DNA of 64,000 nt, from assembly GCA_016699165.1 (NCBI GenBank), contig CP064963.1, positions 2,790,001 through 2,854,000 on the forward strand, given 5' to 3'. A model generated the notes under the pieces. That model saw only the letters and a program-made list of their open reading frames with translations, had not been told where the DNA came from and searched no databases. This document shows, piece after piece, positions 43,397 to 52,033 of the stretch (positions are counted from its first letter, which is position 1; the number at the start of each line of letters is the position of its first letter). Both the position numbers and the translations under genes were made by a program. The DNA comes from Candidatus Melainabacteria bacterium. Lineage in GTDB: Bacteria; Cyanobacteriota; Vampirovibrionia; Obscuribacterales; Obscuribacteraceae.

Positions 43397-43732
43397 TCCA
43401 CTTGTTCAAAGTGTGTAGACAACGTGTTTTATCAAGGTCATTTACCTGTTTTAAAACCCAGAACCCAAATTGTTATTGCAAAAATGACTACACTCTTCGA
43501 ACAGTTTATGCACAGGCAAAAAGTCCATGCCCAGTGAGCTGAACCCACTTATCTACAGAAATTTCGCTCCCCTACTACTCCTATTTAGATATTTACTTAA
43601 ATAACAAAGCAGCAATACAAACAGAAAAGACCGTGTCAGTTTGAGCAAAGTTAACCCCGCAGAAATGAACGCAACGAGTTGATTTGCGATACTCTTTAAG
43701 ATGTCTACATAGTAAGAATTGAGGTAAGGCAT
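43397..43732. other. Candidate replication origin (dnaA-dnaN intergenic)
   Basis: The 336-bp gap has DnaA-box-like sequences: TTATGCACA (43506-43514) and TTATCTACA (43549-43557), each one mismatch from TTATCCACA, and TTGTCTACA in reverse at 43414-43422. An AT-rich stretch (43570-43615) could be the unwinding element. The 180-bp rpmH-dnaA gap has only TTATCCGGA near 41841. The dnaN ribosome binding site is GAGGTAAGG. Confidence 0.5.
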
Positions 43733-44947
43733 ATGCATTTCGCCCTCCAGAAGGAAACGCTCGTGCGTGCGCTAAAAGATGTCACAAGCGCACTGGCTAC
43801 ACGCGTAGTACAGCCTATCCTTAACAACGTAGCACTTGAGACTCAAGGTGAAACAACAATCAAGTTTAAAGCTACAGATCTCGATCTTTCAATCGAAACT
43901 CTAGTAGCTGGTGTTGTTTACACCCAAGGCGCAATCACATTGCCTGGACGCAAGATGCTTGAAATCGTTTCGAAATTGCCTGATGACCTAGTCTCTTGCC
44001 AGATTGAAATGGATACACTTACAGCCACAATCTCTTGCCGCAAATCAAAATTTACTCTCACTGGTCTTTCATATGAAGACTATCCAAAAACAATTAGCAA
44101 ACGCCCCGAACAGGCTTATGTAATGCCAGTTGAAGTGCTTAAGAAATCGATGTTCCAAACTTCTTTTGCAGCAGCAAGTTATGATGCAAGCAGCATTCTT
44201 GGTGGCGTGTTCTTAGTGTTGCAAGATGGTGTTTTAGAAGCCACTGCTACAGATGGCAGTCGCATGGCGCATAGACAAGAAAAACTAAATGTAATTGCTC
44301 CAGCTAAAGCAACTGACGAAGTGACTAATGAAGCTGAAGTTGATGGCGAAAGCAAAAGTTCGACAATCACTCTAGACAAAGCCACCACTCTAAAAGTAAT
44401 TATTCCTGCCAAAGCTTGTACTGAAGTTATTCGCACTCTTGATAATTATTCGCAAGCACAAAAGAATGGCACCAACGAAGAAGTTAGAGTTGGTTTCTCG
44501 GATGGACAAGTGACTTTTGAAACTGAGCGTCACTGTCTTGCTACTCGCTTGATTAGTGGTGAGTATCCAAAGTATCAAGACTTATTTCCATCTGAATTTA
44601 AGTATCTGGCTACTTTCAATCGCGAAGAAATGATGAAAGCAATTGAGCGCGTAGCCATCATGTCAGACGACAGAACGCACCTGGCCAAATTGCATTTTGA
44701 AGATCAAACCGCCCATGTTACAGCCAACACTCCAGATATTGGTAAGGCACAAGAAGAAGTCTCTATCCAGTACGAAGGACAAGTATTGGACATTGCAGTC
44801 AACGTCAAATATTTCCTTGATGTGCTTCAAAGACTGGTATCAGATGAGGTGCGCTTGGAAATGCTTGGTTCGCTCAAACCACTCATTCTTAAAGGCGTGG
44901 GTGACGATTGCTACAAGTATCTTTTGATGCCAGTGCAAGCGAAATAA
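43733..44947 (+). CDS. dnaN: DNA polymerase III beta subunit (sliding clamp)
   Basis: The 404-residue clamp has the three-fold repeated fold: VRALKDVTSALATRVVQPIL at the start, VFLVLQDGVLEATATDGSRM in the middle, and a C terminus KGVGDDCYKYLLMPVQ typical of beta clamps (family ending MPxR/Q). It is ~25 residues longer than usual because of an acidic/serine insert after HRQEKLNVIAPAK (~190-215). The ring holds polymerase III on DNA. Ordinary AT-leaning codon usage. Confidence 0.97.
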   Translation: MHFALQKETLVRALKDVTSALATRVVQPILNNVALETQGETTIKFKATDLDLSIETLVAGVVYTQGAITLPGRKMLEIVSKLPDDLVSCQIEMDTLTATISCRKSKFTLTGLSYEDYPKTISKRPEQAYVMPVEVLKKSMFQTSFAAASYDASSILGGVFLVLQDGVLEATATDGSRMAHRQEKLNVIAPAKATDEVTNEAEVDGESKSSTITLDKATTLKVIIPAKACTEVIRTLDNYSQAQKNGTNEEVRVGFSDGQVTFETERHCLATRLISGEYPKYQDLFPSEFKYLATFNREEMMKAIERVAIMSDDRTHLAKLHFEDQTAHVTANTPDIGKAQEEVSIQYEGQVLDIAVNVKYFLDVLQRLVSDEVRLEMLGSLKPLILKGVGDDCYKYLLMPVQAK

Positions 44948-44964
44948 AAAATAAGATCTGCTAC

Positions 44965-45198
44965 CTACATTCCGAAATCAAGATCGATTAAATCGTCACA
45001 TGTTCTTCTCGAAGGAGTAACAGCGACTTTTTGTTTGTACTCTGGAGTGCAGGGTGAATTTTCACGCAGGCGCTCTAATGCCTGCAATCGCGTAGCAGTT
45101 ATGCGAGCGGATTGAATTCTTTCTTCTTGATTGAGATCTTCTTTTGCAAAACACTTTGTAAACATGTTTTTGCAAGCATCAAGCAGTTTGTTAGTCAT
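44965..45198 (-). CDS. Small orphan protein (77 aa)
   Basis: The start is taken at MTNKLLDACKNMFTKCF (45198), preceded by GAGGA; the longer frame to 45255 has no such site. The product is helical and charged, with two Cys near the N terminus and CDDLIDLDFGM at the end. It is convergent with dnaN. No family recognised. Confidence 0.55.
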   Translation of the reverse strand: MTNKLLDACKNMFTKCFAKEDLNQEERIQSARITATRLQALERLRENSPCTPEYKQKVAVTPSRRTCDDLIDLDFGM

Positions 45199-45570
45199 AG
45201 CGGTGTCCTCGTCGGCTATTACCAGTTTGGCTGAAACCCGCCAGAGTAGCATCACGTCGATTGTGTATTTGTGCCATCACTCACATGGGGGATACTTGCC
45301 AAGAGGTGCTAGCTAGCGCTAACCCGCTCAATATAAATGGATAGATGTCATAAATATTAGTTGTTTAGAGGAGCTTGATTCTTCAAAGATACAATCACCG
45401 TTTCTCTTAATTCTTACCGCGATAGCTTCCAGCCAAAATCTCTTCTAAGCCAGTTTCTCTTTTCTTGTATCTCACTTTGAGCGAGAAGGGCAGACACTGG
45501 TTTTGAATTTTGGTTGAACTGCGGCATTTTTCTCTTCAAGTAAACAAACGCTAGGAAAGGAAATCCAAGC

Positions 45571-46272
45571 ATGAGCAATCTTTCTGCCAACACGCAGGCC
45601 CCCAAGATGGGACGTATTCTCAGCGGCTTTGCCTGCTGCCCCGTCTGCATCATCGATGGTCGCCCCCAGGAGCCTTACATGGCTGTTCCAGGCGAGCACA
45701 AGCGTGTTCTCTGCCATGGTTGCGGACGCTCGTCCAACGAGTTTTCGCACAATATGCTGAACTATGCTCAGAGCCTCCCGCCGACGATGCGCGACCTCGT
45801 GGTCGAGCTCACCTCCTGGACTCACCAGGACAATGTCGCGGCAGTCGTGCCCTATCGTCTCGTCAATGTGCGCAAGAATGCCAACTCGCTTGCTTCGGGT
45901 CAGGCATACGACGGACTCGCCGGCATCGCCGCGCGTGGACACGTCGACACGCTCATCGAGGAGGCGAGCCGGCAAACGATGGTGTTCGCCATCGACGAAG
46001 GCAACGTCAACGACGCCATAGAGATTTGTTTTCTTCTCCCTGACGCAGCGCTCTTCGCCAAGACGCTCGTTTCGGAGGCTGAGATCGAGTCTTTGTCGGC
46101 GCAACATCTGGCTTCCGCCAATCAGCCCGCACACCGGGTGTCGGCGGTCAAGAAGCTGCTTTCGTACGGCTTCGAGATCAAGCATGTCGACGTCGCATCG
46201 TCGCTTGCTCGCATCGCGCTTCAATCGCCCGACGGCAAGGTGAAGGCCGAGCTGCACTGGGTCAACATCTGA
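45571..46272 (+). CDS. Orphan zinc-binding-like protein (233 aa)
   Basis: The N terminus has CCPVC (22-26) and CHGCGRSS (48-55), a likely zinc ribbon. The rest is soluble and helical (HNMLNYAQSLPPTMRDLVVE; ESLSAQHLASANQPAH). GGAAAGGAAA precedes the ATG. The upstream 372-bp gap contains CTAGCGCT at 45313-45320. Strongly C/G-ending codons. The next gene starts 53 bp downstream, so the pair may be one operon ended by the terminator at 46633. Confidence 0.7.
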   Translation: MSNLSANTQAPKMGRILSGFACCPVCIIDGRPQEPYMAVPGEHKRVLCHGCGRSSNEFSHNMLNYAQSLPPTMRDLVVELTSWTHQDNVAAVVPYRLVNVRKNANSLASGQAYDGLAGIAARGHVDTLIEEASRQTMVFAIDEGNVNDAIEICFLLPDAALFAKTLVSEAEIESLSAQHLASANQPAHRVSAVKKLLSYGFEIKHVDVASSLARIALQSPDGKVKAELHWVNI

Positions 46273-46325
46273 CGCTTTGACCTCTTCACCAAGAAAAATC
46301 AACTAACAGAAAGGGAGGACCAAAA

Positions 46326-46604
46326 ATGGCTCCTCATCCCGATACCCAACGTCATCCTCTCGACCCCCGCTTCGCCGTGGAGATCAAGACTCCTCGGCAG
46401 GCTGCAATCTATCGCAGGCTTCTGATCGCCAAAATTGCGGTGCAGGTCATTCTGCTTGTCGCAATGCTCATGCTGCTCGGCGTGTCCTGGTGGCAACTCG
46501 CGTTCATTGCGGTTTTTGCCACAGCGTGGAAGGGTTTCGACATGTGGCGCAAAGGCACTCTGAAGGACCTGGCTTTCTGGCACAAGTGGAACATTCCGTC
46601 TTGA
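46326..46604 (+). CDS. Small two-helix membrane protein (92 aa)
   Basis: A basic N-terminal tail is followed by LLIAKIAVQVILLVAMLMLL and WWQLAFIAVFATAWKGF, then a Trp-rich tail (LKDLAFWHKWNIPS). GGGAGGA precedes the ATG. No family recognised; likely co-transcribed with the gene upstream. Confidence 0.68.
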   Translation: MAPHPDTQRHPLDPRFAVEIKTPRQAAIYRRLLIAKIAVQVILLVAMLMLLGVSWWQLAFIAVFATAWKGFDMWRKGTLKDLAFWHKWNIPS

Positions 46605-46632
46605 GCCACTGAGTGACAGGTCGTTGAATTAG

Positions 46633-46675
46633 GTTGAACGCGAGAACAGAAATGTTCTTGCGTTCAACTCTTTTT
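46633..46675 (+). terminator. Strong intrinsic terminator
   Basis: GTTGAACGCGAGAACA pairs with TGTTCTTGCGTTCAAC around GAAA, followed by TCTTTTT. Confidence 0.92.
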
Positions 46676-46703
46676 AGCAAAGCTCTAACTATGCGAAATA
46701 GTA

Positions 46704-47447
46704 TTAGTCGCTCAAACTCTTCAAATATTCAATCAGAGAGTCGACTTGTTCGATAGATAAAGGACCCTTGCAGGTGTATTCAAAACCAGGCATAGAATTG
46801 TTGTTTGTACTGCCGCAAGCAATTGTCCTGCGACGCGATTGAACTAGTTCAGAATTTTTGTAGCCTCCAATCAGAAGATTGGGTCCAGATGCGCCTTCAC
46901 CCTTTAAACCATGACACATGGCACAATCAGCATCATACAGGTCTTTGCCAAACGCTCCCACGCCTTGATAGACGTGACAGGTCATGCATTTTTCGTCTGT
47001 CAATATTTTTGATTTTCCTTTTGAAGACAAATTCTTATGATGATTTTCTATATCCATTGCCATTGATAAAGTGACAACTGGTCGCACAGGATCCGAGCTA
47101 AGAACGTCTAGAGTTTTGGTCACTTTATTCTGTTTCATTGACGTGTCTATTTTTACCTTCAAAATCGTAGTTTCTTGGGATTTTAAAATAGACTTCTTAA
47201 TTTCAGGCACGGTACAGCCGCAAGTAGACTTCGTTTCCAAAATCTTTAAGGGTTTAGCCCCGAAATTTGTAACCTTGAAGCTACGATAAAGAATGGCTCC
47301 TTCTTTGACTTTTCCTAAATCAACGAACTCGCGATCAAATTTGATTTGAGGCTCGTTTGAGGAAGAATTGTCACTTTTTGCAAGAATTTTATTTCCTAAA
47401 AAGACAAGGAGAATAAGACCAATCAAAAGAGTAAAGAATAGGCGCAT
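46704..47447 (-). CDS. DUF1573 domain - cytochrome c fusion
   Basis: The 247-residue protein has an N-terminal membrane anchor or signal (~3-20), a DUF1573 Ig-like domain (~35-130: FVDLGKVKEGAILYRSFKVTN, TKSTCGCTVPEI) and a cytochrome c domain with CMTCH (154-158) and CAMCH (175-179), then NNNSMPGF with a possible Met ligand (~219). DUF1573 proteins sit outside the inner membrane. Haem binding at CAMCH with Met 219 is the most class-I-like arrangement; the CMTCH only 21 residues earlier may bind a second haem or a metal. It should carry electrons at the membrane surface. Confidence 0.86.
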   Translation of the reverse strand: MRLFFTLLIGLILLVFLGNKILAKSDNSSSNEPQIKFDREFVDLGKVKEGAILYRSFKVTNFGAKPLKILETKSTCGCTVPEIKKSILKSQETTILKVKIDTSMKQNKVTKTLDVLSSDPVRPVVTLSMAMDIENHHKNLSSKGKSKILTDEKCMTCHVYQGVGAFGKDLYDADCAMCHGLKGEGASGPNLLIGGYKNSELVQSRRRTIACGSTNNNSMPGFEYTCKGPLSIEQVDSLIEYLKSLSD

Positions 47448-47606
47448 AAGTTAATGCTATCAGCGCTTAAGAAGGCTTACAACCCGACCCCCAGGAGAGC
47501 TTGCTTACTTAAACTGACTTCAATTTATACTAAATTAGGTAGTAAATTTGTTTGGAAAAGGAAGAGAACGAAACCGGCTTGTTGCCAGGTTTCGCCCTCC
47601 TTCAGA

Positions 47607-47993
47607 TTATTTGCCCGAGTACAGTTGCACAGCCTTCTGATAGACGATGCCTTGAAGGGCACCAGGCACCAGAAATAGTATCACTGTCGCAATTGAAAAG
47701 TCGGGAGCTGGAACGCCCATTAGCCACCCCAGAGCAAAGATAACGAGTGCCGAAGACGTTGCGCCAATCATGGCAAATGTACTAGCGTCATTCTTGTTTT
47801 CGTCTTTGACATAGGACAACCAGGCGCCGACGCACATACCTACAGCGGCAAAGAATGTCGAGGTGATTATGGCGACGTTTAGTGCTGGGCCGCTCGTTTC
47901 TGGCAATGTGATAGAGGCAAAATAGCCGAGCACAAAACCGGTAATTGCACCACATATGGTGCTAGCAAGCGAACCGAATACAGTATCTTTCAT
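47607..47993 (-). CDS. Small membrane protein (128 aa)
   Basis: Four hydrophobic helices are visible (TICGAITGFVLGYFASITL; VAIITSTFFAAVGMCVGAWL; FAMIGATSSALVIFALGWLM; ATVILFLVPGALQGIVY) with a short charged loop KDENKNDAS. AAAGGAG precedes the ATG. It lies 25 bp after the next membrane gene in the same direction, a likely operon. No family recognised. Confidence 0.72.
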   Translation of the reverse strand: MKDTVFGSLASTICGAITGFVLGYFASITLPETSGPALNVAIITSTFFAAVGMCVGAWLSYVKDENKNDASTFAMIGATSSALVIFALGWLMGVPAPDFSIATVILFLVPGALQGIVYQKAVQLYSGK

Positions 47994-48018
47994 AGTTTTT
48001 CTCCTTTGCTTAAGAATC

Positions 48019-48288
48019 TTACTTGCGCACGTAGAGCTTGCGAGTGTAGAAACTCAGCACGCCGCCGGCGTAGCCAGCAAGTGCGTAAGTGGCTAATCCG
48101 GCGCTCAGTGGAAGTGAAATAGTCGCTTTGGAAATGAGTATGGCGGCACCAAGTGTGAGGACAGTTAGACCAAGTCCGCGCATAGATAAGAATTTGGCAT
48201 TGGCTAAAGAGGCGAAGTGATTGCCCAGAAGGCCGGTGAAAACAGCTACACCCCAGAGAATGGGAAGCAGCAAATTAGCGGTTTGCAT
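48019..48288 (-). CDS. Small membrane protein (89 aa)
   Basis: The start is taken at ATG 48288 (MQTANLLLPILWG), 7-9 bases after AAGGA; the in-frame TTG at 48297 is less likely. Three hydrophobic helices with Gly/Ala-rich faces, ending in SFYTRKLYVRK. First gene of a two-gene membrane operon with 47607-47993. Confidence 0.68.
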   Translation of the reverse strand: MQTANLLLPILWGVAVFTGLLGNHFASLANAKFLSMRGLGLTVLTLGAAILISKATISLPLSAGLATYALAGYAGGVLSFYTRKLYVRK

Positions 48289-48772
48289 TTTATGCAATCC
48301 TTGTTTTTTAGATTTCTGTTTTAAGAGTTAGTGTTTGGTTTTCAAAAGAGTGGAGAGAAAAAATATAGACTCAGACTATAGAATTATTGGTAAGTAAATC
48401 TAGAAGAAATGTTCAATATTTATATTGCCATAACTACTTGACAAATACAATCTCAAGCCAAGTGCTAGCGCAGTTATACGAACTTTCTTCTTTGTAGAAA
48501 AGAAGTTCTAAAAGCTAAGAGTAGCGGAGTTTACTATCGACTCTTGTAAGTTCAAGACTAAAGAGCTTATTGACTGTAAGCAGTCTTTTTTCTTAGTGTT
48601 CGTGCATCTCCTTTACTCTTCAAGTTTCACTACCAAAGCCAGAATTAAATCTTCACCCCATATTGTCTGACTGCATTTTCTAGCAGGCGGTCAAACTGGC
48701 TCACAATGAGGAGATCGGTCATTAAGCGCATCCGAATTTAATTGCGCGATAACAATAGGAAAGGACATTTCG
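48289..48772 (+). promoter_or_regulatory. 484-bp non-coding region between divergent membrane genes
   Basis: It holds TTGACA at 48438-48443, a CTAGCGCA motif at 48465-48472 and the structured element with orphan terminator at 48465-48592. The last 180 bp before terC contain no further obvious structure. The terC ribosome binding site is AGGAAAGGA. Confidence 0.45.
48465..48592 (+). ncRNA. Candidate small RNA or terC leader ending in an orphan terminator
   Basis: CTTCTTT pairs with AAAGAAG (48486-48504), AAGAGT with ACTCTT (48517-48545), and GACTG-TAAG-CAGTC (48572-48585) is followed by six T, an intrinsic terminator with no gene upstream on this strand. terC genes in other bacteria are often controlled by the Mn-sensing yybP-ykoY riboswitch, but its conserved GGGGAGUAG and CGGC cores are not evident here. 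Confidence 0.45.
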
Positions 48773-49567
48773 ATGCTGGAAAGCATCCTTGCCCACCTAC
48801 CTACTCTTGACGAAATTTGGCGAGCAATGCCTACAATCTTGTCTATCGTTTTGATTGAAGGGCTTTTGTCGGTAGACAACTCGCTTATCATCGCCACCAA
48901 AGCAAGAGTGCTGCAGGATTCTCGTCAAAGAGATCGCGCGCTCTTCTGGGGCTATGTTTTGGCCATGCTGTTCAGGCTTTTAGCCCTGGGTGCTGTTTTT
49001 CTTCTCTTGCAATATCCGGTCATACAACTTGTTTGTGGTCTTTATCTTGTCTGGGTGACTTGCGACCATCTTGGTCGAATGCACGAGACAAATACTGCAA
49101 CAACTGTGCAGCCGAGTTTCACTCGCGTGATTATGGATATCGCTATTCTGGATCTCGTGTTTGGTATCGATAACATCGTTACCGCTGTTGCTATCTCGCC
49201 TAAGATGTGGATTGTCGTAGTCGGCGTCATTGCTGGCATCGCTACCATGGCTCTGGCAAGCAAGGTGTTCATGAAAGTAGTCGATAGACTGCCGATTCTT
49301 GCGCCGCTTGCTTATCTGATTGTCGGCTACATCGGTTGTCAGATTGGTGTGGAATACTTCTTCCACACCAAGCCTGGTGAACTTGCACAGTTTGGTATCA
49401 TCGCTGGAATCCTAGCTGTTGGTATCGCGTACTCCAAGCTAACTTTCTTGCATCCGCTCATTGAGCCGGTTCTGGGGCTTATAGCTAAGTTGATGGCGGG
49501 CGTAGCTTATGTGCTCGAACTGCCATTTACGATTGTGAAAGCGTTGTTCTCATCTAGAAATTCTTAA
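48773..49567 (+). CDS. TerC-family membrane protein
   Basis: The 264-residue protein has seven or more hydrophobic helices and both TerC Asp motifs: LIEGLLSVDNSLIIA near the N terminus and LDLVFGIDNIVTAVA in the middle. TerC proteins export Mn2+ or metalate exported enzymes, and some confer tellurite resistance. The conserved acidic residues (Glu/Asp in IEG..SVDN and FGIDN) are all present. AGGAAAGGA precedes the ATG. A strong terminator follows, into which an IS element has inserted. Confidence 0.9.
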   Translation: MLESILAHLPTLDEIWRAMPTILSIVLIEGLLSVDNSLIIATKARVLQDSRQRDRALFWGYVLAMLFRLLALGAVFLLLQYPVIQLVCGLYLVWVTCDHLGRMHETNTATTVQPSFTRVIMDIAILDLVFGIDNIVTAVAISPKMWIVVVGVIAGIATMALASKVFMKVVDRLPILAPLAYLIVGYIGCQIGVEYFFHTKPGELAQFGIIAGILAVGIAYSKLTFLHPLIEPVLGLIAKLMAGVAYVLELPFTIVKALFSSRNS

Positions 49568-49605
49568 GAAGATCTAGCGGGAACGCATTTTTATAGCAAC
49601 AGAAG

Positions 49606-49653
49606 TCTGGATATGTGAAGGCTTTTCAAAGCTTTCCTATCCAGATTTTTTTT
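49606..49653 (+). terminator. Terminator of terC
   Basis: TCTGGATA pairs with TATCCAGA, with an inner AAGGCTTT/AAAGCTTT stem, followed by eight T. The last three T are part of the target duplication of the IS that follows. Confidence 0.88.
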
Positions 49654-49658
49654 GACCA

Positions 49659-50655
49659 CCTGGGTTTCTCGATGAAGCAGCAGGTTATTTTTTCTTGGTT
49701 CTGGGAACACTATATTGTATAGTTACCTACCCCGAAAGGAGAAAATGTCATGCCTTATGAGTCAATGAATCTTCTCGAATTTCAACGTCGCTTCAACTCC
49801 GAAGAAGCCTGTCTTAAAGCCATTTTTGATGCACGATGGCTAAAGGATTTATCTGTGTTTACTGTCACCACAATGATGGAATCCGCATGGCTAGGCGCAG
49901 AACAATCCAATGCTGTGTTTGTCGTCGTCAGGTTTCAATCACATCTGGAACGGTTTTTCATCGGTCCAAAGTTCCCTTAACCACCTGGTTTTGGCTTATT
50001 TATCTCATGTCTCAAGACAAGGGAGGTATATCAACAATGCGTGCTGCAAAGCTTCTCGGTATGCACTACACCACCGTATACAACATGATGCACAAAGTAC
50101 GAGCTGCAATGCAAAATCGGCAGGAAAACATTCTCCTGTCTGGACTTGTAGAAGTTGATGATGCATTTTTTGGAGGTAGATCTCGGGGAAAGTCGGACGG
50201 GCGTTCAGTAACAAGAAGCAAGTCTGCGTAATGACTGAGCGCCTAAACTGCAAAGCTGGTGATGCAGCCTTCGTCGTGATGGAAAATCCAAGTGGTGATT
50301 GTCTTCAAAGTGCCGTAGAATCTCGCGTTGAACCGATGACACACATCAGAACTGATGGGTATCACGTAAACTCCGTCCTTCATTCCGTGGCTGGTAGACT
50401 GCAAATGACGAGAATTGGAGGTCAATACGAAGAACACGGACCGCTCAAACATGTGGATAGAGCTATATCTTTGGCAAAACGATTTTTGATTGGCACTTAT
50501 CATCAATACTGTTCAAGAGCTAACCTACAGCTTTTCCTTGACGAATTCTCTTTTCGATTCAATCGGCGCTACGAATGGTCGCAACTATTCGGCCGAACTC
50601 TTTTAGCGTGCATCCTGTGTGCTCCCACTCTGTATGCGCCATTCTGAAACCCAGG
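49659..50655 (+). mobile_element. IS1595-like insertion sequence, copy 1 (997 bp)
   Basis: Ends are CCTGGGTTTC (left) and GAAACCCAGG (right), a perfect 10-bp inverted repeat. An 8-bp target duplication TTTGACCA flanks it (49651-49658 and 50656-50663), the size IS1595-family elements make. A promoter TTGGTT-N17-TATAGT (49695-49723) precedes the transposase. Nearly identical to 57527-58524, but one C is missing near 49835, which breaks the first frame. Confidence 0.95.
49750..50647 (+). pseudogene. IS1595-like transposase, frameshifted (copy 1)
   Basis: The first frame runs 49750-49980 and shifts after FDARW because a single C present in copy 2 (ATGGCCTAAAGG) is lost (ATGGCTAAAGG); the frame resumes from 49836 to 50231. 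The rest (zinc-ribbon CVYCHH...CCVC, HTH, LVEVDDAFFGG, and the second frame 50231-50647 with HIRTDGYH and FRFNRRYEW) matches copy 2. With two breaks this copy should not make an active enzyme. Confidence 0.9.
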
Positions 50656-50701
50656 TTTGACCATAAACTACTACTAATGGTAGTAAGAGATACATGATTT
50701 T

Positions 50702-51802
50702 TTATTTGACCAGGACGCCGCCAACATCAACGATACATTTTTCTAATTTCTTGCGCTCATCTTCAGCATCGTTTCCATGGTCGTTAAGCCAATCACCAAG
50801 CGCATCTATAACAGTGGAGCGAACGAACGCTGTTTCAAATTGTAAGTGTCCCACTTTTCCCAACCAGCGTAAAGTCTGATCAGAAGACGGCATAACAGCC
50901 ATAAGATCAGTCACCGCATTTGGTGCTACACAACCATCAGCACTTCCTTGCAAAATCAACACTGCTAAGCGAGGGTCAGTTAATTTGCCGTATTTGATTG
51001 TTTTATCGACAAACATATCTGTAGCAAGCAAATCGGTTAATTGAATTTTTTTCAAAATAAGCGGATCTTCCATCATCTCGTCAATTACGTCCTGGCGGGT
51101 GGAAACCAGTTTGTTGATGAAAGTCTTCAGGCTGATGGTGCCTGTTTTTGTGAACAAAATTCCTTTAGCTACTTGTGCCAGTTCACCTGGATCGGCATAC
51201 ATTTTAGCGTTAACTTTTACTGCTGGTGCTGAAAGAGCTATGCCTTCTACTAGGTTTTTATTTTCTGCCGCCAATCTTACGCAGAAAGTGCAACCAAGGC
51301 TTTCTCCCATGGCTATGATAGGAGTATTTGGATATTTTGCATTGACCAATTTGGTGAGAGCAACAATGTCCTGGTAACTTTTCTCGTGGTTTATTTTTGT
51401 TTTGTTATCTGCTTTGGTGGAAAATTTCTGCTCTTCATCAAAGCGACAGCGACCAAATCCGCGCATGTCCATTGCTACAAAACCAATTCCATATTGGGCT
51501 AAAGTTCTGGCAAGCACTCTGAATCTGCGACCGTGCAGGGTGAGTCCATGAATTCCAACCACGACTGCTTTTAATTCCTGATTGGATGAAGGTATCCATT
51601 CGTATGTAGGAATTTTCAGTGTTTTAGAAAAATCACCATCTTCGACATAAGTAAAATTGGCAGCCGCTTCCGCTGTCATCTTATCGGGCAATTGAGATGG
51701 GATAGTTATCTCATTAGACTTTACCGATTCAGGCATCACCAAAGTACTTAAGCTTAAGAGAGCAGACAATAAAAATTTAGAGCGAATAGTTTTGGTAGGC
51801 AT
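50702..51802 (-). CDS. Exported alpha/beta hydrolase, monoacylglycerol lipase-like
   Basis: The start is taken at MPTKTIRSKFLLSALL (51802), with AAGG upstream; the frame extends to 51838. The signal peptide (~1-28) is followed by VVVGIHGLTLHGRRFRVLA (oxyanion His-Gly), AMDMRGFGRC, the nucleophile elbow IAMGESLGCTFCV, and later ILQGSADGCVAP (Asp) and GKVGHLQF (His), a full Ser-Asp-His triad in the Hydrolase_4 layout. It probably cleaves short acylglycerols or esters outside the cytoplasm, consistent with the lipid genes downstream. Confidence 0.87.
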   Translation of the reverse strand: MPTKTIRSKFLLSALLSLSTLVMPESVKSNEITIPSQLPDKMTAEAAANFTYVEDGDFSKTLKIPTYEWIPSSNQELKAVVVGIHGLTLHGRRFRVLARTLAQYGIGFVAMDMRGFGRCRFDEEQKFSTKADNKTKINHEKSYQDIVALTKLVNAKYPNTPIIAMGESLGCTFCVRLAAENKNLVEGIALSAPAVKVNAKMYADPGELAQVAKGILFTKTGTISLKTFINKLVSTRQDVIDEMMEDPLILKKIQLTDLLATDMFVDKTIKYGKLTDPRLAVLILQGSADGCVAPNAVTDLMAVMPSSDQTLRWLGKVGHLQFETAFVRSTVIDALGDWLNDHGNDAEDERKKLEKCIVDVGGVLVK

Positions 51803-51926
51803 AAAAAACCTTATTGGTGTAAGTTCAGATCTTACCAAGCTAGAAATTTCGTGCTTAGTTATTTGTCGAAATTTTGGCTTTGGAGCTTTATACTATACGC
51901 AATCGTAATGTTTACGTAAAAAGATT

Positions 51927-51963
51927 GAGACGAGGACAGCGGTTTCAAAACCGTCCTCATCTC
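51927..51963 (-). terminator. Terminator of the patatin-like gene
   Basis: GAGA(C)GAGGAC and GCGGTTT pair with AAACCG(T) and (G)TCCTCATCTC; on the minus strand the stem is followed by AATCTTTTTACG. Confidence 0.88.
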
Positions 51964-52033
51964 AATAATTGTTGTTGATTGGGTCGTCGGAGTCTGCTTG
52001 AGTACGTCGACACAGACCTTGTGGGGTGTGTCT

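Noticed and set aside
45472..46302. 276-residue minus-strand frame over the zinc-binding-like gene
   Set aside because: The plus-strand gene has GGAAAGGAAA, a CxxC ribbon and a consistent codon pattern.
48465..48592. yybP-ykoY manganese riboswitch ahead of terC
   Set aside because: The hallmark GGGGAGUAG and CGGC core segments are not present; only a generic leader or small RNA is supported.
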